Positions 15,557 to 23,731 of a stretch of 64,000 bases of DNA are shown piece after piece. The notes beneath the pieces were generated by a model. The model made no database searches and was not told where the DNA came from. It saw nothing but the letters and a program-made list of their open reading frames with translations. Made by a program: the position numbers and the translations under genes. The first letter of the stretch is position 1, and each line of letters starts with the position of its first letter. This DNA comes from a virus, in IMG/VR virus record IMGVR_UViG_3300046791_000587, positions 1-64,000 of that record. One strand, 5' to 3'.

Positions 15557-16906
15557 ATGCGTAGCCACGAGTTTCTGGACCCCGATCCCAACGAGGAGCC
15601 GGACGAGCACGAACCCGAGCCGCACTACGAGGACGAGGAGCCAGTCGACCCGGATCCCGGGATCGAAGCGGACGGGGCCGATGACGACAACCTCGTCCAT
15701 GACGAGGACGCTCCGGAAGATCAGGAGGACGAGTCGGTCGTTCCTACGGCAGGGGCGCATCCCGAGGGCGGACGCGAGATCAGGTGGGTGCCCCTGGGCG
15801 ATCTCCAGCTTGATCGCCGGTTCTGGACGAACCCTCGTCTGTTCACGGGGCTGGATGACGCCGACATCCAGGCGCTGGCCGATGACATCTTGGCCAAGAC
15901 TGTGACCGACGAAAAGGACGTGTTCGCCGGTATCAGCGAGCCGTTGCTGGTGGTCCAGATCAAAGATGGGGATGACATCGAGCAACTCGTGCTCGACGGG
16001 CAGCGTCGCTACCTAGCGACCCAGGTGGCATATCCCGGTAAGGAGGCGGATGGCGTTCTCGTTCCTGTCGTCGACCGAGAGCCCGAGCCAGTCGAGTGGT
16101 CACAGGAGTTGGCCCAGAAGTACCTCCGCGAGGCTTTGACCGCCGTTACCCTGCGCCAAGGACTCTCGGCCTTCGAGCTCAGCGAGAGTGCCTCCCGGCT
16201 CCGCGCAGGTAACGACGAGAAGACCGGCAACGTGATGACGATCGCCAAGATCGCCACGATCATCGGTCGCTCGGAGTCGTGGGTCTCCAAAATCGTGGGC
16301 GCCCGCGCGCTCGCGAGCGCCGGGCTGCTGGAGCGCTGGCGCAAGGGAGCAATCAGCGAAGAGCAGTTCCGGGATCTGGCCACCGGCACCAAGGGCGCCG
16401 AGCAGGACAAGGAGGCCGCGAAGGTCGCCGATGCGAGGGCCTCGGGTGACAAGGGCGGCGCCCGTCAGAGCGCCAAGGAAAAGAAGGAACTGGCGCGCCT
16501 GGCTGCGCAGGCCCAGCGACAGAAGAAGAAGGACGAAGAGGTCGCTGCAAAGCAGCGAGCCCGAGACGAGAAGGCAGCCAAGAAGGCAGCCAAGTCCGCC
16601 GGCAAGAAGGGTCCCGCGGTGAAGGGGCCGCAGGCCGAGCTCCCCATCGCCGCCGCCCCCAAGGCGCCCGAGGAGAGCAAGCCGGCCTCGAAGCCCAAGG
16701 CGATGGATCGGGTCATCGTTGATGACATCCTCGAGATGGTGCAGAAGAAGCCCCCTACGCACGATCTGGTGCGCGGGGTCATCCTGGGCATCCAGGTGGC
16801 CGCGGGTCGGATGGACATGGAGCAACTCCCCAAGCAGTGGCACCAGTACATCCACCACGCGACCGGGACCACGCCTCCGAAGCCCAAGAAGGGCAAGAAG
16901 AAGTAG
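15557..16906 (+). CDS. ParB-like DNA-binding protein with basic C-terminus
   Basis: 449 residues. Acidic disordered N-terminus (1-70), ParB/Srx-type nuclease-like domain with DGQRR (147-151), then a helix-turn-helix (about 229-250, AKIATIIGRSESWVSKIVGA), and a long Lys/Ala/Glu-rich region ending in a small helical domain and a KKGKKK tail. Likely binds sites on the element for partition or transcription control. No ParA-type ATPase is in the window, so a segregation role is unproven. Followed by a hairpin. Confidence 0.75.
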   Translation: MRSHEFLDPDPNEEPDEHEPEPHYEDEEPVDPDPGIEADGADDDNLVHDEDAPEDQEDESVVPTAGAHPEGGREIRWVPLGDLQLDRRFWTNPRLFTGLDDADIQALADDILAKTVTDEKDVFAGISEPLLVVQIKDGDDIEQLVLDGQRRYLATQVAYPGKEADGVLVPVVDREPEPVEWSQELAQKYLREALTAVTLRQGLSAFELSESASRLRAGNDEKTGNVMTIAKIATIIGRSESWVSKIVGARALASAGLLERWRKGAISEEQFRDLATGTKGAEQDKEAAKVADARASGDKGGARQSAKEKKELARLAAQAQRQKKKDEEVAAKQRARDEKAAKKAAKSAGKKGPAVKGPQAELPIAAAPKAPEESKPASKPKAMDRVIVDDILEMVQKKPPTHDLVRGVILGIQVAAGRMDMEQLPKQWHQYIHHATGTTPPKPKKGKKK

Positions 16907-16910
16907 CTTC

Positions 16911-16928
16911 GCGCGGAATCATCCGCGC
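16911..16928 (+). terminator. Short hairpin after the ParB-like gene
   Basis: GCGCGGA (16911-16917) pairs with TCCGCGC (16922-16928) across a four-base loop, five bases after the stop. There is no T run, so it may be an RNA-stabilising hairpin rather than an intrinsic terminator. Confidence 0.4.
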
Positions 16929-17015
16929 AAGCGCGACCGGGCACCCTTGGATGATGTGCGCTCGGTCGCGCGTTCTTTTCCGGGCAACGACGACTTGAAC
17001 AAGAAGGAGAACACC

Positions 17016-17177
17016 ATGAAGAAGCTCAAGAAGACACGTAGGTTCACACTGGAACGAGAGACCATCCGAACAGTCGGTGCCGATCGGCTGACCCATATTG
17101 CCGGCGGTTCGGCCTGCGACACGGGCTCCTATCCAACCGGCGGCGCCACGAAGGACACCAAGACCGACGCGATCTAG
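17016..17177 (+). CDS. RiPP precursor-like peptide (class I lanthipeptide-type leader)
   Basis: 53 residues preceded by AAGGAG at ideal spacing. The leader reads MKKLKKTRRF then TLERETIRTV ... LTHIAGG, matching the charged K-K-x-L-x-L-x-x-E-T-(I/L)-R pattern and double-Gly end of lanthipeptide-type leaders that are frequent in Myxococcota. Predicted core: residues 32-53 with one Cys (C34), two Ser and five Thr. No LanB, LanC, LanM, protease or exporter gene is nearby, so any maturation would use host enzymes. Could also be an unmodified secreted peptide. Confidence 0.6.
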   Translation: MKKLKKTRRFTLERETIRTVGADRLTHIAGGSACDTGSYPTGGATKDTKTDAI

Positions 17178-17207
17178 GCCGCATCGATTCGCGGCGGTCA
17201 TCCTGCC

Positions 17208-17237
17208 TTGAGATCCGGATGGTCCCGTGTGAGGATT
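17208..17237 (+). promoter_or_regulatory. Promoter candidate for holin-like gene
   Basis: TTGAGA (17208-17213), 18-base spacer, AGGATT (17232-17237), then six bases to the ATG at 17244. The AGGATTCGCCT string is repeated before the glycosyltransferase gene at 41548-41558. Confidence 0.4.
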
Positions 17238-17243
17238 CGCCTC

Positions 17244-17567
17244 ATGGGAGCTATCTTGGATCTCTGGAAGAGCGAGCGCGGCCTTGTCGCGGTCGCTCTC
17301 ATCGCCGCTGCAACAACGCTCACAGCTTTGGGCACCATCGGTGTCGAGCAGTGGCTCGACTACACGAAGTGGATCTTCGTGACCTACGCCGCCGCCAAGA
17401 CCGTGACTGGCTCGGTGGCGATGGCGACCTCGCAGCCGAAGAGCGACCCGGGGATCTGGCAGCAAGTCGACGCCCTGATCGCCCGCGCTCTGGCCAACTC
17501 GCGCGCGCCCGCGCCGACACCGCCTGCGTCTCCGGTGTCCGTTGTTCCACCTCCGAAGGCAGGGTGA
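17244..17567 (+). CDS. Holin-like small membrane protein
   Basis: 107 residues. Two hydrophobic segments: about 10-32 (GLVAVALIAAATTLTALGTI) and 38-55 (YTKWIFVTYAAAKTVTGSVAM), followed by a soluble Pro-rich tail. Size and topology fit a holin. Its second segment is similar to that of the next gene (QWLDYTKWIFVTYAAA versus QFVDLAKWVTILYAAS), so the two are probably paralogs. Near the transglycosylase gene, which supports a lysis role. Confidence 0.5.
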   Translation: MGAILDLWKSERGLVAVALIAAATTLTALGTIGVEQWLDYTKWIFVTYAAAKTVTGSVAMATSQPKSDPGIWQQVDALIARALANSRAPAPTPPASPVSVVPPPKAG

Positions 17568-17570
17568 ATC

Positions 17571-18032
17571 GTGGCCCACATGTTCTTTGGCCTAACCACG
17601 GCCGGCGTGCTTGCGCTCTGCGCGCTGGGCAACCTGCCGCCCGACCAGTTCGTGGATCTGGCGAAGTGGGTGACCATTCTCTACGCAGCCTCCACCACCA
17701 TGGTGGCCATCGTGCGCCACATCTGGCCACGACCCGGTAACCCGGCGGAGGTGCTGCCGACCTTCGATTCAAGAGCAGAGGCGCCACCACCGGACGGCGT
17801 AGAACTGGGCCCGTTCGGTTCCCTGGGCGGGGACGTGTTCTCGGAAGCGCTGGGCAACGGACTCCCGCCCAATTACACGAGCATGGTCCGCGACGAGAAT
17901 GCACCCCCAGTGACAACAGACGGTGCCGATGGGTCGCCGCTGACGGTCCCGACGGATGGCGCGCCTTTGCTCGGACCGTCGACTGTCGTCGTACTAGGCG
18001 ATCGGATCACCGACCAGCCGACCGAAAGCTAG
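17571..18032 (+). CDS. Holin-like membrane protein, paralog of the previous gene
   Basis: 153 residues, GTG start three bases after the preceding stop. Hydrophobic segments at about 2-19 and 29-48 (FVDLAKWVTILYAASTTMVAIV), then a long disordered acidic tail. Likely arose by duplication of its neighbour, with the tail added. A two-component holin or holin/antiholin pair is possible. Confidence 0.5.
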   Translation: MAHMFFGLTTAGVLALCALGNLPPDQFVDLAKWVTILYAASTTMVAIVRHIWPRPGNPAEVLPTFDSRAEAPPPDGVELGPFGSLGGDVFSEALGNGLPPNYTSMVRDENAPPVTTDGADGSPLTVPTDGAPLLGPSTVVVLGDRITDQPTES

Positions 18033-18033
18033 A

Positions 18034-18633
18034 TTGCCGCCCCCCAGGCCCGCGCGGTCGCGCTGCACGTACAAGGAGGGCGCCCGTCGTTGCCCTTACG
18101 ATGGCACGGGTGACCCGCCGCTCTGCGATCCGCACCGGATGGCCTTGGCGGAATTGGCGCGACCCAGGCCCCCGGCGCGCGTGCTACTGGACACCCTGGG
18201 GGATTGGCTGCAGGGGAGACCCATCAACGGCGAGGCGACCATCGGGGCCGCCGAGGCGTTCCTGAACCAGTGGGCGGCGGGCATCGGCGGCAACTACCGG
18301 CCCGACATCGGCGGGGTTTCAGAGGACGCCGCGCACCGCCGCGCGCAGTCCGGCGCCAGCCGTCCATGGAACTGGAATATCCCACATGCTGGCGGACGTC
18401 GGGCGCCACATCCGCCCCGACACGATCCTGAGGCCGAGGTCCGCAAGGCGCGCGCGGCGGCGCGGCAGGTCATGGGGTTCGACCAGCAGGAGCCACTGGA
18501 TGCCGACAAGATCAAGGTGCGCCATCGCAAGCTGGTCAAGAAACACCACCCGGATCACGGTGGCTCGACCCAGAAGATGGCGACCATCAACACGGCCCGA
18601 GATGTGCTGATGGAGGAGTTGGGCCTCGGCTAG
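18034..18633 (+). CDS. J-domain protein with N-terminal C-C-C-H knuckle
   Basis: 199 residues, TTG start. Cysteines C11, C20, C31 and H34 form a zinc-knuckle-like N-terminus. The same C-x(8)-C-x(10)-C-x2-H arrangement opens the phosphatase at 21230-21817. The C-terminal 60 residues are a J domain with HPD at 172-174 (KKHHPDHGGSTQ) and following helix. Probably recruits host DnaK, as for the 12321-12962 protein. Placed among virion and lysis genes, so it might help assembly. Confidence 0.7.
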   Translation: MPPPRPARSRCTYKEGARRCPYDGTGDPPLCDPHRMALAELARPRPPARVLLDTLGDWLQGRPINGEATIGAAEAFLNQWAAGIGGNYRPDIGGVSEDAAHRRAQSGASRPWNWNIPHAGGRRAPHPPRHDPEAEVRKARAAARQVMGFDQQEPLDADKIKVRHRKLVKKHHPDHGGSTQKMATINTARDVLMEELGLG

Positions 18634-18704
18634 GTGAGCTTGCAGCAGGCGAACTTCGAGGTCTGACAGGACTCCGCCGTGCTCCCGTTGGTCTGCGGTG
18701 GAGC

Positions 18705-19604
18705 ATGCGGGTTCTCGGATCCGCCGATGATTCGGAGGTGCTCGAGCTTGAGGATGAGCGGTTCGCGGATGGTCCTGACGGGTCGGTGATGTTTCATGCG
18801 GCGCCTGCGTATCTCAGCCAGCGACTTCCGTCAACCTTGCGAGGCCCATGGTTGCCGCGTACGCTTCGGCGCGTGGCGACCGATCCGAACTTCGATGCCG
18901 ACGTAATCCGGGCCAGGGCGATCTATGATCAGCTTGCGGTCTGGATCGACCGCTACCGCGGCGGTCTGCCCGGGGGCTGGATGGCCTCGATCATCTTGCA
19001 TGAGAGCGGCGGGAACTTCGGGGCCCCCGGAGACCCCTCGCTCGGCGAAGTCGGCTACATGCAGGTCGCGGCGTACGTGCCGCCGCTATTCGGCTATGAC
19101 GCGGGCGCTCGCTCGGACCCCGAAAGCAACATCGCCATCGGGGTGCTTGAGTACGAATACGAGGCCGTGCTCTGGATGCTCGCATTCCCCGAAGCCATCC
19201 TGGGCACGGACGATTCATGGAAGCTCGCGCGGCTCGCCTTCGCCGTGGGGCGTGCGGGGTCGCATCAGCTCGCTCAGCTTGCCCAGGTGGCGCTCGGAGG
19301 GCTCACGACCGGAGACGTCTACCACGACATCGCCAAGTGGACCGCGTCCACCGGAGCAGTACCGCTGGGCAGCCAGACCGCAGCGAAGGTCGCCGCCCGC
19401 GTGCTGGACATCGACCGGCAGTGGGCCATCGGCCAGGCGGTCTCCTCGGGGCTCAGCGGTCTCCCGACCCTCATCCCCGATCCCCCGGCGGGCCCCTACA
19501 CCATCCCAGCGGATGCGGAGCCCTACTTCACGGAGCCGGTTTCTGGTAGTCTGATGATCACTCTCGGTGCTCTCGTTCTGGGGTACCTGATCTTCACGAG
19601 GTGA
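18705..19604 (+). CDS. Lytic transglycosylase-like protein with C-terminal membrane anchor
   Basis: 299 residues. SLT-type core: catalytic Glu in ILHESGGNF (E100), then GEVGYMQV (114-121), the usual second motif of soluble lytic transglycosylases. Residues about 281-298 form a single C-terminal hydrophobic segment (LMITLGALVLGYLIF) ending two residues later. Cleaves peptidoglycan glycan strands. A tail anchor is unusual for tailed-phage enzymes and resembles virion-membrane hydrolases of internal-membrane phages. Overlaps the following gene (GTGA). Confidence 0.75.
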   Translation: MRVLGSADDSEVLELEDERFADGPDGSVMFHAAPAYLSQRLPSTLRGPWLPRTLRRVATDPNFDADVIRARAIYDQLAVWIDRYRGGLPGGWMASIILHESGGNFGAPGDPSLGEVGYMQVAAYVPPLFGYDAGARSDPESNIAIGVLEYEYEAVLWMLAFPEAILGTDDSWKLARLAFAVGRAGSHQLAQLAQVALGGLTTGDVYHDIAKWTASTGAVPLGSQTAAKVAARVLDIDRQWAIGQAVSSGLSGLPTLIPDPPAGPYTIPADAEPYFTEPVSGSLMITLGALVLGYLIFTR

Positions 19605-20089
19605 ACGTGGCAGCACCACCCAGAGCTCCAGTCATCGGCGGCGGCAAACTCTCGCCGGTCTCCCTGAATCCTTCGGTGGCGCAGGTCCATGCGCCGGCGG
19701 CGGTCACCGGGGGCGCCGAGAACCGGATCGAGACATCCACCTACCTGACGAAGATCGGGGAGACGCAGGTCCTGTACAACGGCGACCGGATGTGGGCCAA
19801 GGTGACGCTGACGCTGAAGACGGCGGGTCCGGTGGCCGTCGGGCAGCACGCCAACCTGACACCCGTCCTCTCGGGTCGAGGCCAGCTCCTGCAAACGGGG
19901 GTTCCTCTCGTCTTCAATGTGGCCAAGGGCAACCGGCTCTACATCGCGGCGACCGCCGTGAACCCGGTCAGCGTCGTCGTGGAGGCCTACCCGTGGCTCG
20001 AGACGATCACGGGTCTGGCTGGCGCAGCCTCGGGTGTCGTCCCGACCGCGGCCGTCGCCATGCTTTCCACTGGAAAGGCTGGTCGATAG
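19601..20089 (+). CDS. Beta-rich candidate virion protein
   Basis: 162 residues. A beta domain spans about 50-125 (RMWAKVTLTLKTAGPVAVG, PVLSGRGQLLQTGVPLVFNV, NRLYIAATAVNPVSVVVEAYP), followed by a Gly/Ala-rich hydrophobic tail. The pattern is typical of small receptor-binding or decoration proteins. GTG start; a second GTG at 19607 is possible. Contains copy CTTTCCACTGGAAAG at 20063-20077 near its end. Confidence 0.5.
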   Translation: MNVAAPPRAPVIGGGKLSPVSLNPSVAQVHAPAAVTGGAENRIETSTYLTKIGETQVLYNGDRMWAKVTLTLKTAGPVAVGQHANLTPVLSGRGQLLQTGVPLVFNVAKGNRLYIAATAVNPVSVVVEAYPWLETITGLAGAASGVVPTAAVAMLSTGKAGR

Positions 20090-20878
20090 ATGTCCTTCCC
20101 CCAACCGAAGGCCACGCCGTACGCGGTCAACAACTACGGCTTTTTCCGGCTGAACACCCCTCTCTCCTCGCCGGGCGACATCTACGAGTCGGACCAGAGC
20201 GGCCACGCTTTCTGTGTGGGCCCCAACTCGGACATCGCGAACGTCAACATGGCGTACTTCGATGACCAGGTCCCGACGTTCATGCAGTTCATGACGATCT
20301 CGCCGACCCGGTCGTTCGCCGGCCTCATCAACGCGCGCAACGAGGCCCAGTTCTCGCCCGCCCAACGCCCCGGGCGCATCCTGTTCTGGTCGGATGACAT
20401 CTATGACCCGAACTTCCGGCCGAGAGCCTTCAACGCGACGACCGATGCGATCCAGTTCGTCCCGCCGCTCCTGGATGTGATCCAGTATTTCACTCCGCTG
20501 GCCTCGGTCGTCCCGGCCAGAATCAACAAGGAGTTCGTCTTCCAGAACTACGTTGTGCCGAGCGGGGGCACGCTCTACATCGTCGTGCCCTATTACGGCC
20601 GACGCTACGCCTTCGTGAACTTCACGAATCGCAACAATGTTCAGAACAACACGATCGGCATCATCGGCGTGAACTACGCCATCACGGACGACACCAGCCC
20701 GAATCCCTTCCATCAGGAAACGACGATTCTGGTGCCAACGCTGCTAGCGCCGAACGCCTCGATCAGGAGGATCATCCGGGCCACGGCTGACGGTATGTTC
20801 GACGCGCTGGTGTTCTCGCTGACGAACGGCGGGCCCGCGCCGCTCCGCATCGACGTCGCAGACCAGGACGAGTCATGA
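20090..20878 (+). CDS. Candidate major virion protein (beta-rich, unassigned)
   Basis: 262 residues, start right after the previous stop. Strongly beta-rich and aromatic: VVPSGGTLYIVVPYYGRRYA, NNTIGIIGVNYAI, FDALVFSLTNGG. The C-terminal 110 residues look like a jelly-roll-type sandwich. No transmembrane segment or enzyme motif. Its size, composition and place between the transglycosylase and a small helical protein make it a candidate capsid or spike protein. Structure prediction would settle this. Confidence 0.45.
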   Translation: MSFPQPKATPYAVNNYGFFRLNTPLSSPGDIYESDQSGHAFCVGPNSDIANVNMAYFDDQVPTFMQFMTISPTRSFAGLINARNEAQFSPAQRPGRILFWSDDIYDPNFRPRAFNATTDAIQFVPPLLDVIQYFTPLASVVPARINKEFVFQNYVVPSGGTLYIVVPYYGRRYAFVNFTNRNNVQNNTIGIIGVNYAITDDTSPNPFHQETTILVPTLLAPNASIRRIIRATADGMFDALVFSLTNGGPAPLRIDVADQDES

Positions 20879-21228
20879 CCGCCGCTCTGACACTGGCGGC
20901 GGCCGCCGGACAGGCGTACGACAACCTGGCCTTGCGCTCCATCGCGAATCAGGCCAAGACGCGCCTCGCCATCTTCTGTTCCCAGAACCTGCCGCTCTTC
21001 CCAGAATCCCAGATCGCGGCGCACCCGGTGAGCAACTGGCTGACCGTACTCTCGGCGATCACCGATCTGTTGCCGACCGCCAACATCACACTCACTCAAC
21101 TCACGAGCGCGAGCCAGGCGCTCTATCGCCTCTGCTGGATGGCGGACTTTCTGCAGAACAGCGGCGGCATCACGGTCTCGCAGGGGAACACCCTCCTGGC
21201 CAGCTACAACACCATCATCGGTTTCTAG
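20875..21228 (+). CDS. Helical protein following the candidate virion protein
   Basis: 117 residues, ATGA overlap with the preceding gene. Amphipathic helices throughout, no motif. Convergent with the phosphatase gene two bases downstream. Possible virion or assembly partner. Confidence 0.5.
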   Translation: MTAALTLAAAAGQAYDNLALRSIANQAKTRLAIFCSQNLPLFPESQIAAHPVSNWLTVLSAITDLLPTANITLTQLTSASQALYRLCWMADFLQNSGGITVSQGNTLLASYNTIIGF

Positions 21229-21229
21229 A

Positions 21230-21817
21230 TTACCGCCTGACAAGTCGTCGGATGATGTCCTGGAAATTCGCGTTGTAGAGCGCGTTCGGGCTCCGGCGCT
21301 GTCGCACGCGGTGGATGATCTCGTCGGCCGTCATCTTGGTAGCGCGCGCGAGCGCCAGACTTGCGATCAGCGCCGATCTGTTGAGACCGGCCGCGCAGGT
21401 GACCAGCACGCGCCGTCCCGCCACAAGCGCGTTGCCGACCTCCATGGCGGCCAGGACTGCGCGCGTCAACTCCTGATGGTCGAGCGCTCCGTCCGGGATG
21501 GGGCAGCGCAGCACTCGACCATGGAAGGCGAGCTCGCTCGGCTGGAGTTCCTGGGCGCTCAGGACCAGGAGATCGAAGTCAGGCAGATCGCGGTCGAACG
21601 GCGGCTTGCCGCCTACCCACAGCCTCGTGGCCACGTTGGACGCATCGAGTCGCTGTTCCGAGTGCGCCGCCATCCTCTGCCTCCGACGCTCGGCTGATAG
21701 CCAGCCCCCCCGTTGCGCGGCCGGCGCCATCTCGTGGGCCCGGCAGAACACGCTACCGGGTTGCCTTGCTGCCCCACAGGGGGACCGATCGGCCCCTGGG
21801 GCGACACACCCGTTCAT
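21230..21817 (-). CDS. Dual-specificity/tyrosine phosphatase-like protein
   Basis: 195 residues. C-terminal phosphatase domain with P-loop VLVTCAAGLNRSAL (nucleophile C141, R147) and likely general acid D109 (CPIPDG). The usual His before the Cys is Thr here. The N-terminus carries C4, C14, C25 and H28, a knuckle like that of the J-domain protein at 18034. Would remove phosphate from phosphotyrosine or similar groups. Six bases separate it from 21824-22189, so the two form a leftward pair. Confidence 0.75.
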   Translation of the reverse strand: MNGCVAPGADRSPCGAARQPGSVFCRAHEMAPAAQRGGWLSAERRRQRMAAHSEQRLDASNVATRLWVGGKPPFDRDLPDFDLLVLSAQELQPSELAFHGRVLRCPIPDGALDHQELTRAVLAAMEVGNALVAGRRVLVTCAAGLNRSALIASLALARATKMTADEIIHRVRQRRSPNALYNANFQDIIRRLVRR

Positions 21818-21823
21818 CGAGAA

Positions 21824-22189
21824 TCAGCGATGACGACGCCTGGAATCGAGCCCTCCGACCGGGTAGGGCAGACGACCGGCCGTGCGCTCCACCTTCAGCT
21901 TTTCGAGATGGATCAGGGCGAGCTCCACCATGGCCGCGAACGAAGCGTTCAGTCCCTCGGGGATGAACGCGGTCTTGTTGACGTCCACCATGCCCGTTTC
22001 TCGATTGGTGCGGTCGAACTCTCGGTGAATCGCGAACGTGATCTTGCCGTCCCACCGGCACTGTGAGAACACCGCGACCAGGCGGTCGGAGTTCCGAAGG
22101 GGTGGATCCAGGTCGGTCCACTTGTCCTTCGGTGTGGTGTCAGGCGGCATCTCCTCGGCGATCGCGGTTGTAGATCTCGATGGTGGCAT
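21824..22189 (-). CDS. Hypothetical protein
   Basis: 121 residues, mixed alpha/beta, with KITFAIHREFDRTNRETG and a helical C-terminal region. Transcribed with the phosphatase. Earliest start used; no ribosome site decides it. Family unknown. Confidence 0.5.
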   Translation of the reverse strand: MPPSRSTTAIAEEMPPDTTPKDKWTDLDPPLRNSDRLVAVFSQCRWDGKITFAIHREFDRTNRETGMVDVNKTAFIPEGLNASFAAMVELALIHLEKLKVERTAGRLPYPVGGLDSRRRHR

Positions 22190-22469
22190 CTGCGTCAGGG
22201 TACCTAATCCGGACGAGTGGGTCCACCCTAGGAGTGGCGGTGATGCGATATGCTACACACTAGGGGTAGCGCGGCGGGAACATGGCCCGTTGGGGCGTCA
22301 TCTCGTGCTAGCCTGCGTCGGTCGGCTAGCCACAAGGCGATGCACAACAAATCGTCGATCGATGCTCACCCCGGTATCGTACCCGGGCCCCATGCGAACG
22401 GTCGATTGACGGCCTGCACCCTTGACCGGGATCGTGACCAGCCGGCGTTACCCCACAAGGAGCTTTGAG
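22190..22469. promoter_or_regulatory. Divergent intergenic region
   Basis: 280 bases between a leftward and a rightward gene pair with no convincing gene. Holds TGCTACACACTAG (22251-22263), similar to motifs at 27485 and 55654, a hairpin GCTAGCC/GGCTAGC near 22313-22336, and an AAGGAG site at 22457-22462 before the ATG at 22470. Confidence 0.4.
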
Positions 22470-22736
22470 ATGCCGCGACTTCATGCTGTCTGGAATCGGG
22501 ATGACCAGACCCAGGAATTGACCAAGCTGACCGTATTCGAGTCGAACGTCTTCACCCGAGCGCCCCGAGAGCTCAGGCTTGAGCGAAAGGGTGACCTCAT
22601 GGCGGTCACCATCCACGACCAGGACTCGATGATCTTGATCGTTCTGCTGGACAAGGAAGGCTTCGAGGCGCTCTGCGAACGCGCCGAGGAATTCCGGCGT
22701 CAGTGGTCGACCGATGGCCAGGAAGTCCCGACATGA
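22470..22736 (+). CDS. Small hypothetical protein
   Basis: 88 residues, start supported by AAGGAG. Beta strands followed by a C-terminal helix. Overlaps the ribbon-helix-helix gene by four bases, so they may form a functional pair. Confidence 0.55.
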   Translation: MPRLHAVWNRDDQTQELTKLTVFESNVFTRAPRELRLERKGDLMAVTIHDQDSMILIVLLDKEGFEALCERAEEFRRQWSTDGQEVPT

Positions 22737-22933
22737 GGAAGCACGTCTCGATCACGGCTGCGACCTACGAACGGCTCAAGGACTACTGCGACAGGACCGG
22801 GCGCTCGATGTCCAGCGTTGTCGACGAGGCCACCGCTAGTTGCGGAGCGGTTGTCGAGACTCACTCGAGCAGTCCAGAGACCAGTCCGGCTCCGATCTCG
22901 TCGAGTTCATCCTGTGACACGGCATCGACGTAA
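22733..22933 (+). CDS. Ribbon-helix-helix DNA-binding protein
   Basis: 66 residues. Residues 3-38 (KHVSITAATYERLKDYCDRT, then GRSMSSVVDEA) fit an Arc/MetJ-type ribbon-helix-helix. The final 25 residues are Ser-rich and encoded antisense to the end of the recombinase gene, suggesting the frame was extended or cut by that gene. Probably a transcription regulator or excisionase-like factor for its neighbour. Confidence 0.65.
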   Translation: MRKHVSITAATYERLKDYCDRTGRSMSSVVDEATASCGAVVETHSSSPETSPAPISSSSSCDTAST

Positions 22934-23709
22934 CGAGCGGCAGTGTTCATGGACTCCCACCCCATGAACTTCTGCAACTTGATGATGGCGTTGGGGTCCC
23001 CGCGGAGTTGCTCGAGGTAGCGCGTCGCGAAGGTGTGCCGGAACCTGTGGGGGTTCATGTCGGGGATGCCCACCTCCTCGGCCGCCGTCCGCGCCGCCCG
23101 CCAGACCTTGACGCTCGCGACCTTGGGGTTGTCGGACTTGGCGATAAGGTCCCGCACCCGATCCCATCCCTTGATCTGGGCGAGCGTCTGGAGTTGAGGA
23201 CGAAACGGTCCCGCGGAGAACTCTATCCGCTTCCGCCCCTTCCCCTCGTAGACCAACTTGCCAGTGTCAAGCGCGCGCGTCACCTCGGTGCGGCGCAAGC
23301 GGAGGACGTCGCCCGACCGGAATCCGCGGATCGCCATGATGAGCAACACCTGCCGCATGGCCTCTGATGGCATCTTGCAGGTCTTCAGGTGCCGGATGAG
23401 TTGCCGGAGGACGTCGACCGCCAGCGGTTGCTTGGTGTGGATGCGGCGCGCCGGCGGCAAGCGGATGTCCCCCAGACGCTTGCTGAGCTTGGGGTCCTCG
23501 ATGAACAACGCCCAGGACCTGAGCGCGGCGAGGTTGGTGCGGAGCGTGTTCGGGGCAAGGTCACCGGCGACCAGGCGGTGGGTGAGCCCCTTGGCGTCAG
23601 CCGCGCAGCTGCGGAGGTTCGTGATGTAAGCCTCCGCCGTGCCCTCTGCGCGTCCTCTCTCCAGTAGCCACGCCTTGAACTTGCCCAGGTTTCGATCGTT
23701 GATCTCCAT
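22861..23709 (-). CDS. Tyrosine recombinase / integrase
   Basis: 282 residues from the ATG at 23709; upstream in-frame starts exist but overlap the divergent gene's promoter. N-terminal SAM-like helical domain (1-85), catalytic domain with R131 (RSGD), H221 and R224 (HRFRHTFATRYL), W251 (MGWES) and nucleophile Y260. Cuts and joins DNA for integration or dimer resolution. No attachment site could be identified by eye. Confidence 0.85.
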   Translation of the reverse strand: MEINDRNLGKFKAWLLERGRAEGTAEAYITNLRSCAADAKGLTHRLVAGDLAPNTLRTNLAALRSWALFIEDPKLSKRLGDIRLPPARRIHTKQPLAVDVLRQLIRHLKTCKMPSEAMRQVLLIMAIRGFRSGDVLRLRRTEVTRALDTGKLVYEGKGRKRIEFSAGPFRPQLQTLAQIKGWDRVRDLIAKSDNPKVASVKVWRAARTAAEEVGIPDMNPHRFRHTFATRYLEQLRGDPNAIIKLQKFMGWESMNTAARYVDAVSQDELDEIGAGLVSGLLE

Positions 23710-23731
23710 CGCGTGGCTGTAGGATACCACC

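Noticed and set aside
19523-20713. 396-codon minus-strand open frame
   Set aside because: Antisense to three coherent plus-strand genes with proper overlaps; product is Arg/Asp/Val-rich without motifs.
22861-23709. Attachment site next to the recombinase
   Set aside because: No tRNA end or convincing direct repeat could be found in the window; the site may lie elsewhere or the enzyme may resolve multimers.
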